Source: Dactylosporangium sp. AC04546
GTDB taxonomy: Bacteria; Actinomycetota; Actinomycetes; Mycobacteriales; Micromonosporaceae
Assembly (NCBI RefSeq): GCF_022095675.1
Contig: NZ_JAHYSG010000066.1
Location: 1-64,000, forward strand
DNA: 64,000 nucleotides
Direction: 5' to 3'
Position numbers and translations under genes: made by a program. The number at the start of each line of letters is the position of its first letter. Position 1 is the first letter of the stretch. Of the stretch, positions 57,957-64,000 are shown piece by piece. Under the pieces are notes generated by a model. That model was not told the origin of the DNA, did no database searches, and worked only from the letters and a program-made list of their open reading frames with translations.

Positions 57957-58520
57957 TCAGTCGGGGAACGTGAAGCCGCGCCCCTCCAGGGCGCGGCGCA
58001 GTGCTTGCAGCGCATAGAACGTGCGTGATTTGACGGTACCCTGCGGTATGCCGAGCGCCGCGGCGATCTCCGCGACCGGGCGCTCTCGCAGGTACGACTC
58101 GATCAGTGCGATTCGCAGCCGGTCCGGCAGTGAGGCCAACGCCTGGCGCACCGACTCCGCATTGAGCAGCCGCTCCACCTCGTCGTCCGGGTCGGCGCGC
58201 TGGTCGAGACGGTCGTCGCCGAGCTCGATCGGCCGGCTCTGCTGCGCCCGGATGTGGTCGATGGCGATCCGCCGGGCCACCGTATAGAGCCATGCGCGCA
58301 CCGCCAGCACCTCGGTGACGAGGGTGTCCAGGTTGCGCCAGGCGCGCAGCATGGTCTCCTGCAGGATGTCCTCGGCCAGATGCCGGTCGCCCCGGGTGAG
58401 GCGGAGCAGGTAGTTCAGCAGCACTGGACCGTGCGCGTCGTAGAGGTCGCGCAGCACCGAATCGGTGGCGACGGGCAGCGGGGACGGCTCCACGAGCGGG
58501 TCGTCCGGCGAGCTTCGCAT
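57957..58520 (-). CDS. ECF RNA polymerase sigma factor 2
   Basis: 187 residues from ATG 58520; a GTG two codons upstream is possible but has no ribosome site. Region 2 (LLNYLLRLTRGDRHLAEDIL, QETMLRAWRNL, ARRIAIDHIRA) and region 4 (AEIAAALGIPQG, TVKSRTFYALQAL) are complete. Phrases such as QETMLRAWRNLD and WLYTVARR are shared with sigma factor 1, so the two are paralogues placed tail to tail, 44 bp apart. No anti-sigma gene is adjacent on this strand. It has an ECF-type promoter of the shared motif, implying autoregulation or control by sigma factor 1. Confidence 0.93.
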   Translation of the reverse strand: MRSSPDDPLVEPSPLPVATDSVLRDLYDAHGPVLLNYLLRLTRGDRHLAEDILQETMLRAWRNLDTLVTEVLAVRAWLYTVARRIAIDHIRAQQSRPIELGDDRLDQRADPDDEVERLLNAESVRQALASLPDRLRIALIESYLRERPVAEIAAALGIPQGTVKSRTFYALQALRRALEGRGFTFPD

Positions 58521-58522
58521 GC

Positions 58523-58567
58523 TCACGCCGGCCGCACCACAGCTGTGATCGTGGTTGTGCGCGCCAT
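58523..58567 (-). CDS. Possible 14-codon leader ORF before sigma factor 2
   Basis: GGGAGGCAGGAG precedes an ATG that opens MARTTTITAVVRPA. Its TGA is 2 nt before the sigma-factor ATG (TGAGCATG), so translation may be coupled. The main start has no good ribosome site of its own. Confidence 0.4.
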   Translation of the reverse strand: MARTTTITAVVRPA

Positions 58568-58616
58568 CGTCTCCTGCCTCCCTGACTCACGGCGCCTGCC
58601 GCTCCGTCCCCGGCTT

Positions 58617-58641
58617 TACGAGCCGGACGCCGGCGGGGTTC
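58617..58641 (-). promoter_or_regulatory. ECF-type promoter of sigma factor 2
   Basis: Minus-strand TGAACC, 16 nt, CGTAAAG. It is back to back with the LPVTG gene promoter, the two -35 elements being 13 bp apart. Confidence 0.6.
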
Positions 58642-58654
58642 AGCCTGATCGCCG

Positions 58655-58680
58655 TGAACCTCACCGTCGCGTTCCCCGTC
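58655..58680 (+). promoter_or_regulatory. ECF-type promoter of LPVTG protein gene
   Basis: TGAACC (58655-58660), 16 nt, CGTC (58677-58680). Confidence 0.6.
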
Positions 58681-58723
58681 GTCCGAGTGCTGATTTCGAG
58701 GCACCACCGATGGGAGGACCCCA

Positions 58724-59257
58724 GTGAAGCTTGGTAAGGCGGCCGCCGCGGCGGCTGCGGCCTGTGTGGCGATGCTCGTGCCGGGGACAGCCGCGTCCGC
58801 CCACGTGTCCGAGGTCGCGGGTGCGGTCGTGTGCGACATCGGCACGGGGTCCCTGACCGTCACCTGGACGCTGCACAACCTGTACCCGCAGGTGGCGACG
58901 CTCAGCAAGGTGACGCTGTCGCCGGAGGTCGACGGTGTGCGGGCGCCGAAGACCATCGCCGCCAAGCACGGTGACAAGCCCGGCGAGGTGACGTTCAGCT
59001 ACCCGTTGTCCGCCAAGAACGGCAGTGTGTCGATCTCGTACGTCGGCACCTGGCCGGACGGCTACACGAAGGGCTTTCACGGAGCGGCCGAGGGCCGTTC
59101 GAGCTGCGCCGCTGCTTCGGCGCCGCCCGCGTCGAGTAGGCCCACGCTCCCGGTGACCGGCTCGTCCCCGGCGGTCTACGTGGTCATCGGCGGGACGCTG
59201 CTCGCCGTCGGCGGCGCGTTGTTGCTCTTCGGCCGGCGGCGGTCCGAGACCGCCTGA
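58724..59257 (+). CDS. LPVTG cell-wall-anchored surface protein
   Basis: 177 residues from GTG 58724, with GGGAGGA upstream. A signal peptide (about 1-26, ending near ASA) precedes a roughly 100-residue beta-rich domain with two Cys (CDIGTGSLTVTWTLHN ... SSC), likely one disulfide. A short Pro/Ser linker leads to LPVTG (142-146), a hydrophobic segment and the tail GRRRSETA. This is the sortase sorting-signal layout, so the mature protein should be covalently attached to peptidoglycan. No sortase gene is in the window. Function of the domain is unknown; promoter and context place it in the envelope regulon. Confidence 0.85.
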   Translation: MKLGKAAAAAAAACVAMLVPGTAASAHVSEVAGAVVCDIGTGSLTVTWTLHNLYPQVATLSKVTLSPEVDGVRAPKTIAAKHGDKPGEVTFSYPLSAKNGSVSISYVGTWPDGYTKGFHGAAEGRSSCAAASAPPASSRPTLPVTGSSPAVYVVIGGTLLAVGGALLLFGRRRSETA

Positions 59258-59284
59258 GGCGGCCGGGGCGGCGGGCGCCCAGGT

Positions 59285-62176
59285 TCAGTCGCCGGCGGTC
59301 CGTCGGGTCGTGCCGGGCACCGCGACCGGCGGGGACACCGTTTCGCGCTCGCGCAGCATGACCTCGCGCGCCACCTCCAGCCGGGAGTTCGCGCCGAGCT
59401 TCGTCAGGATGTGCGAGATGTGGCTCTGGACCGTGGCTCTGGACAGGAACAGCTCGTTCGCGATCTCCGAGTTGGTCCGCCCGGCCGCCACCTCGCGGGC
59501 GATCCGCAGCTCGGAGCGGGTCAACGCTTCCCAGCCGGTGGTCTGCCGCGCGCGACGACCGCGCGGCCCGCGGCGGATGCCCAGCGCGCGCAGGCGGGCG
59601 TCCAGCCGCAGGATGTCCCAGGCGGCGTCGAGGGTCTGATACGTGTCATGGGCAGACGCCGCGACGTCGCGGGCGCGGGTGTCCTCGCCGCGCTCGGCCA
59701 GCAGCACGGCCGCGCCCTCCAACGCCAGCGCCCGCCGGAACGGCTGTTCGACCCGCAGGTAGGTTTCGGCGCTGGTGAGGAGCGACTCGGGGTCGGCGTC
59801 CAACTGCCCGCGGCAGTCGTCGACGAGGGCACGCACCCCGGCGGTGTACTCCCCGGGGTCGCCGCCGCTCGAACAGGCGCGGGCGGCGGCCGCCGCGGTG
59901 TCGCGGTCGCCGTCGGCGAGCGCGAGCCGGACCAGGTCGGGCATGAAGAAGAGCTCGTGCTCGTTGGCGTCCGGATCGGCGAGCACATGGATCAGGGCGG
60001 CACGCATCCGGCGAGACGCGGCGCTGTGGTCGCCGTCGCGCTCCGCGGCCAGCGCGTGAGCGACCAGCAGGTAGCGCCCGATGTCCGATTCCTCGCCGGG
60101 CAGCAGCACGAGGTCGTCCGCGTCGCGCAGCAGTTGCTTCGCGGTGCCGCGGTCGTCGCGGTGGATCGCGATGAGTGCGAGCAGCCCGTCGCGCAGAATC
60201 TGCCGAGCCCGGTTGAGCAGGGTCGCGTCCGTGGCGTGCAGTTCGGCCAGCGCCTCGTCCCAATGGCCGTTGGCGTACCAGCGCTCGGCGGTGGTCAGGC
60301 GCAGCTGCGCCAGACGGGGCGGGCTCGCGTACCGCTCGGCGGCCCGGATCATCTCGGCGTACGCCCGCTCGGCTTCGACGGGCCGCTCCAGCGAGTCCAG
60401 GATGGGCCCGCGGTTGCTGAGCAGCATGAGACGCAGGTCCGCGGTGGCCGGCTCCTGGTCGAGCATCGCCAGTGCTTCGTCGGCTGCGTCGAGCACCCCC
60501 GCCAGGTTGCCGTGCTGGTAGTGCAGGAGCGATCTGGTGTGCAGCGCATATCCGAGGGCGAAGGCGTCCCCGGCCGCGGCGGCGGCGTCAGCGGCCCGCT
60601 CGACGCTCGTACCGACATCCGCCGTCCGGCCCATCGTGATCTGCACCAGCGCGCGCAACGCCTGCAGCCGGGCCGACCACGTCGTGGGCAGCGCCTCGTC
60701 GGCCAGTGCCCGTTCGACGATCGCCAGCGCGTCGTCGTGGCGGCCGGAGCGGAGCCGGGCGTACCCTACGATCCAGCCCAGCCGGCCCCGGATCTCGGGA
60801 TCCGCGGCGTGGGTCAGCAGCGGGTGACCGAGATCGCGGACTTCGTCGTCGTGGCCGCCGATCTGGTAGAGCGCCACACACAGCTTGGCGTCGATCGACT
60901 CCGCCTGGGCGCCTGGGGCAGCCGCCTCGCGGGCGCGCCGGAGGAGCTCCACCGCGACCGGAGCGGCTCGGTCGGTGAGGCTCCGCGCCCAGCGGTCCAC
61001 CCAGGCGACCACCCACGCGTCGGTCGCCTCGGGGGCGAGGAGCAGGTGCTCGGCCACGCGTTCCGGCGCGGCGCCGGCGTCCGACAGCACGCGCGCCGCC
61101 TGGTGGTGCAGCGCGATGCGCAGGCTGCTCGGGAGCGTCAGGTACAGCGCCTCGTGGATGAGGATGTGCCGGAACATCAGGCCATCGGCCGACGCCATCA
61201 GCACCCCGGCCGACTTCGCCTCGTCCAGCGCCGCTTCCAGGTCCGTGGCGGTCCAGCCGACAAACGCCTCGAGGTGCGTGACGGTGAACTCGGCGCCCAG
61301 GATCGCGGCCATCGACAGCGCCTCGCGGGCCGTCGCCGACAGGAAGCTGAGCCGGTCGGCGATGGCGGCCCCGAGGGACGGGGGGTCGGTGCCGGCGTCG
61401 GCGAGCTCCACCGTTTCGCCGGTCCGCAGCAGGGCGCCGTCCCGGCGCAGCGCATCGACCAGCTCGCGGACGTAGAGCGGGTTGCCGTCGGCGCGGCCGG
61501 TCTGCCGGAGCAGTTCCGGCCCCGGACGCGCACCGACCAGCTGGGCCACCAGCTCAGCCACCTCGTCCTCGGGCAGTGGGCCGAGGGTGATGACCTCGGC
61601 CCCCGACGCTGGCTCCGCTATCATCCGGTCCACGTCTGCCGCGTGGGGTGCCGGGCGCAGCGCGCCGATGAGCAGCAGGGGCAGTTGTCCGGTGAGTTCC
61701 GCCAGCTGGCGCCAGACCGTGAGGGTGGCTGGATCCGCCCATTGCAGGTCGTCGACGGCCAGCACGACCGGCGTGGTGCTGCATGCTCGTTCGACCAGTG
61801 CGATGAGCCGCATCGCGACGGCGCTGGTCACGTCTCGCGAGACCTGCGTGGCGGTATTCGCCCGGTTCACCAGCAGGGCGGCGATCTCGGCCCGGTCCGG
61901 GTCCGGTGACCGCAGCTGGATCCCCAGCGCGGTCAGCAGGACGCCGAGCGGGAACCGGCCGCCGGTCTCGACCGCGTGCGCGGCGAAGACCTGGCAGTTC
62001 CTGCTCCGGGCCGTGTCGAGCGTCGCGGAGACGAGGCTGGACTTGCCGATGCCGGGCTCGCCGCCGACCCAGAGCAGGCTGCCCGCTCCGGCGGCGAGCC
62101 GCCGCACGAGCCGCTCGACGACGGCCAGTTCCGCCATGCGACCGGTGAGGACCGGCTGCACCTCCGTGTAGCTCAT
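59285..62176 (-). CDS. LuxR-family ATPase regulator (LAL type) 2
   Basis: 963 residues from ATG 62176 (GGAGGG 4 nt upstream); a GTG at 62191 is in frame. Walker A is GGEPGIGKSS (about 38-47) and Walker B VVLAVDDLQWAD, followed by a long helical middle region and a C-terminal LuxR helix-turn-helix (LTRSELRIAREVAAGRTNSE, then IANELFLSRATVQSHISHIL). It starts 15 bp after the SDR stop codon, so the two form an operon. It is a paralogue of the regulators at 49942 and 63123. The target genes are unknown. Confidence 0.92.
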   Translation of the reverse strand: MSYTEVQPVLTGRMAELAVVERLVRRLAAGAGSLLWVGGEPGIGKSSLVSATLDTARSRNCQVFAAHAVETGGRFPLGVLLTALGIQLRSPDPDRAEIAALLVNRANTATQVSRDVTSAVAMRLIALVERACSTTPVVLAVDDLQWADPATLTVWRQLAELTGQLPLLLIGALRPAPHAADVDRMIAEPASGAEVITLGPLPEDEVAELVAQLVGARPGPELLRQTGRADGNPLYVRELVDALRRDGALLRTGETVELADAGTDPPSLGAAIADRLSFLSATAREALSMAAILGAEFTVTHLEAFVGWTATDLEAALDEAKSAGVLMASADGLMFRHILIHEALYLTLPSSLRIALHHQAARVLSDAGAAPERVAEHLLLAPEATDAWVVAWVDRWARSLTDRAAPVAVELLRRAREAAAPGAQAESIDAKLCVALYQIGGHDDEVRDLGHPLLTHAADPEIRGRLGWIVGYARLRSGRHDDALAIVERALADEALPTTWSARLQALRALVQITMGRTADVGTSVERAADAAAAAGDAFALGYALHTRSLLHYQHGNLAGVLDAADEALAMLDQEPATADLRLMLLSNRGPILDSLERPVEAERAYAEMIRAAERYASPPRLAQLRLTTAERWYANGHWDEALAELHATDATLLNRARQILRDGLLALIAIHRDDRGTAKQLLRDADDLVLLPGEESDIGRYLLVAHALAAERDGDHSAASRRMRAALIHVLADPDANEHELFFMPDLVRLALADGDRDTAAAAARACSSGGDPGEYTAGVRALVDDCRGQLDADPESLLTSAETYLRVEQPFRRALALEGAAVLLAERGEDTRARDVAASAHDTYQTLDAAWDILRLDARLRALGIRRGPRGRRARQTTGWEALTRSELRIAREVAAGRTNSEIANELFLSRATVQSHISHILTKLGANSRLEVAREVMLRERETVSPPVAVPGTTRRTAGD

Positions 62177-62191
62177 GCCGCCCTCCGCCAC

Positions 62192-62968
62192 CTAGGCCAT
62201 GCCGCCGTTGACCTTGATCGTCTGTCCGCTGATCCAGCCGGCATCGGGGCCGGCCAGGAAGCAGACCACCGGTGCGACGTCGCCGGCCTGGCCCAGCCTC
62301 CCCAGGGGGCTGAAGCCGCCGGCCGCGGTGATCGACTCCGGCGTCTCCTCGGCCCGGAAGAACGCGTTGTCGATCGGTCCGGGCGCGACCGCGTTGACGG
62401 TGATGCCGCGCCCGCCGAGCTCGGTGGCGGCCGCGCGGACCATCGTCTCCACACCCGCTTTGGTCGCGGCGTAGACACCGTACGGCCCCGGCCACACGGA
62501 CGCCAGCGTGGTCGACAGGAGAATGCAGCGACCGTTGTCGGCCAGATGCTGCCCGGCCGCCCGCAGCGCGTGGAAGGCGGTGCGGAGGTTGAGCGCGACC
62601 AGCCGGTCGAACTCCTCGTCCGTCAGCTGGGTCAGCCATTGCTTCCTGACCATGCCGGGCACGTTGACCAGCACGTCAAGGCAGCCGTACTCCTCGACCA
62701 CCTGCTCGACGAGGCGGGCGGCACCGGCCGGGTCGGTCGTGTCGGCGCGGATCGCGGCGGCCTTGACCCCGTGGTTCTCCGACCTCGCGACGACGGCGGC
62801 CGCGGTGTCCTCGTCGTGGGCGAAGCCCACGACGGTGGTGGCGCCCTGCGCGGCCAGTCCGCCGGTGATGGCCGCGCCGATGTCTCCGCTGCCGCCGATG
62901 ACCAGGGCGACCTTGCCGTCCAGATGACGTGGTGTGCGCTGAGGCGTCATATCAGGGGTGCTTGACAT
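62192..62968 (-). CDS. SDR-family oxidoreductase (FabG-like)
   Basis: 258 residues from ATG 62968; ATG 62950 is an alternative. The cofactor motif is GGSGDIG (25-31). The NNAG position reads VNVPG. The catalytic set is N127, a Ser in LSTTLAS and Y166-K170 (YAATK). The C-terminus ISGQTIKVNGGMA is typical of FabG-type ketoreductases. It reduces a carbonyl or oxidises an alcohol with NAD(P)H; the substrate is unknown. It is the first gene of a two-gene operon with the LuxR regulator downstream, and diverges from the partial LuxR gene at the right edge. Confidence 0.9.
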   Translation of the reverse strand: MSSTPDMTPQRTPRHLDGKVALVIGGSGDIGAAITGGLAAQGATTVVGFAHDEDTAAAVVARSENHGVKAAAIRADTTDPAGAARLVEQVVEEYGCLDVLVNVPGMVRKQWLTQLTDEEFDRLVALNLRTAFHALRAAGQHLADNGRCILLSTTLASVWPGPYGVYAATKAGVETMVRAAATELGGRGITVNAVAPGPIDNAFFRAEETPESITAAGGFSPLGRLGQAGDVAPVVCFLAGPDAGWISGQTIKVNGGMA

Positions 62969-63024
62969 TCCAGCAGTGTGTGGGGGTGGTCCGGCCGAAA
63001 CATCCGCCAACTGGACGCTCCGAG

Positions 63025-63052
63025 TTCACTTTTCTGTAGACAGACATACTAT
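63025..63052 (+). promoter_or_regulatory. Sigma70-like promoter of right-edge LuxR gene
   Basis: TTCACT (63025-63030), 16-nt spacer, TACTAT (63047-63052). The AT-rich island is unusual for this sequence and lies between the divergent SDR and LuxR genes; it may also hold an operator. Confidence 0.4.
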
Positions 63053-63122
63053 CGGCGTACATCATCTTCTGCATGAGGCTTCACCGCGGTCGCCCCGGTG
63101 TGAGGGTCTCTGTGCGCGGACG

Positions 63123-64000
63123 GTGGGTCGGTTGTCGCTCGACGCGCTGATTGGCCGCGATCTTGAGGTTGAGCTCCTCCGGAAGGCGGCCGTCGACGCA
63201 GCCTCGGGCAAAGGGCAGATGATCTTGCTTGACGGTGAGCCCGGGGCCGGCAAGACCTCGCTGCTGGACGGGCTGGCGGTGGAGTGCGCCGACGGCCAGC
63301 ACCGGATACTGCGCGCCGCCGCCGAGCGGCTCGAGCAGCGGCTGCCCTTCGGGGTGGCCAGTGCCTGCCTGGGGGTGCGGGACCTGGCGCCGGCGCCCGC
63401 GGCCGGCCGAATCACGGAGCTGCTGCGCCGCGACGGTGCGCTGCGCGGTGCCGTCGCTTCGGCGATGTCGCACTGGGAGTTCCTGGTCGTCGAGGAGATG
63501 CTGAGCGTCCTGGAGGAGTGGTGCGCGGAGGGTCCGGTCGCCGTGTTCCTCGACGATCTGCATTGGGCCGACCCATCCAGCCTGCTCATGGTGCACCGGC
63601 TCGGCCGGGTGGCCGCGCAGCTGCCGCTGCTGCTGGTCCTCGCCTACCGTGGTGGCGCGGGGCTCGCCGATCTGACCAGCCTCGCCGACAGCCTTTCGGT
63701 GGGCGGCGCGCGAGTGCTGCGGCTCGGGCCGCTCAGCGAGGCGGCCGTCGCACGGCTCGCGGGCGACGTCCTGGCCGCCCGGCCGGGCCCCGCACTGCTC
63801 AAGCTGCTGGCGGCGGCGGGCGGCAACCCGCTCTACGTGGGGGAGTTGACCGAGGCGCTGCGCGGTGCGGGACGTGTGCGGTATGCGGCCGGCGTGGCCG
63901 AGGCGACCAAGGAAGCGCGTGCCACCATGCCCTCGTCGCTGCGCGACACCGTGCTGCGCCGGCTGGACTTCCTCAACCCTGCCGCGCGTGACCTGCTCGC
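63123..64000 (+). CDS. LuxR-family ATPase regulator (LAL type) 3, 3'-partial
   Basis: The frame from GTG 63123 (TTG 63132 is the alternative) stays open to the right edge, giving the first 292 codons. It encodes ALIGRDLEVELL, Walker A GEPGAGKTS, Walker B VAVFLDDLHWAD and the AGGNPLYVGELTEAL segment of LAL regulators. The helical middle and DNA-binding domains must lie beyond the window. It diverges from the SDR-LuxR operon, giving three LAL regulators within about 14 kb. Confidence 0.88.
   Translation, partial: MGRLSLDALIGRDLEVELLRKAAVDAASGKGQMILLDGEPGAGKTSLLDGLAVECADGQHRILRAAAERLEQRLPFGVASACLGVRDLAPAPAAGRITELLRRDGALRGAVASAMSHWEFLVVEEMLSVLEEWCAEGPVAVFLDDLHWADPSSLLMVHRLGRVAAQLPLLLVLAYRGGAGLADLTSLADSLSVGGARVLRLGPLSEAAVARLAGDVLAARPGPALLKLLAAAGGNPLYVGELTEALRGAGRVRYAAGVAEATKEARATMPSSLRDTVLRRLDFLNPAARDLL

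Noticed and set aside
1..64000. CRISPR arrays, tRNA or rRNA genes, insertion sequences, phage attachment sites
   Set aside because: No spaced repeat arrays, cloverleaf-like sequences, transposase motifs or terminal inverted repeats were found on either strand by eye.

Overview
The window is very GC-rich DNA with GTG starts, a class I P450, three large LAL-type LuxR ATPase regulators, ECF sigma factors with an RskA-like anti-sigma factor, and a mycosin-like protein. This points to a filamentous actinomycete, probably of the Micromonosporaceae/Streptomyces type; the genus is an inference. No tRNA, rRNA, CRISPR array or insertion sequence was seen.

Positions 2-43738 are one uninterrupted plus-strand reading frame of at least 14,564 codons. 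It is already open at the left edge, so the real start lies outside. The product would be about 1.5 MDa and is built like a multi-effector polymorphic toxin. In order it carries a zinc-metallopeptidase-like domain (HEVLH motif), a dead OTU-like domain, a long Ala-rich helical region, large beta-rich repeats with a macro-like domain, an OTU protease-like domain, a papain-like Cys/His domain and a His/Cys caspase-like ('lonely Cys' type) domain. These are followed by a GH18-like domain between two hydrophobic segments, a TcdA/TcdB-like glycosyltransferase with a DGD motif, a second OTU, and more His/Cys domains, the last of them dead. It has only eight cysteines, seven of them at putative catalytic positions. 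Residue numbers below count from the GTG at 44.

Positions 43729-59257 hold an accessory block: a P450, a LysM-TM protein, a conserved hypothetical, a GH46-like/beta-helix fusion, a LuxR regulator, a trypsin-fold protein, a LysM-subtilisin (mycosin-like) protein, a membrane-anchored F5/8C (discoidin) protein, an anti-sigma factor and its ECF sigma factor, a second convergent ECF sigma factor, and an LPVTG surface protein. Several enzyme folds here have lost key residues: the trypsin-fold protein has Ser-Asn-Leu in place of His-Asp-Ser, the subtilisin has Asp in place of the catalytic Ser, and the GH46-like domain has Gln in place of the catalytic Glu.

Seven promoters in this block share GAAC(C/T)-N16-CGT(A/C), and an eighth has N15. 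This looks like one ECF regulon that covers the envelope genes, the anti-sigma/sigma operon and the second sigma factor. My model is that an ECF-controlled set of envelope-anchored binding proteins and pseudoenzymes displays, exports or processes the giant protein. The shared promoter motif is seen directly; the functional link to the giant protein is inference from proximity.

Positions 59285-64000 hold a LuxR/LAL regulator co-transcribed with an SDR oxidoreductase, and a divergent third LAL regulator cut by the right edge. They lack the ECF motif and look like a separate unit.
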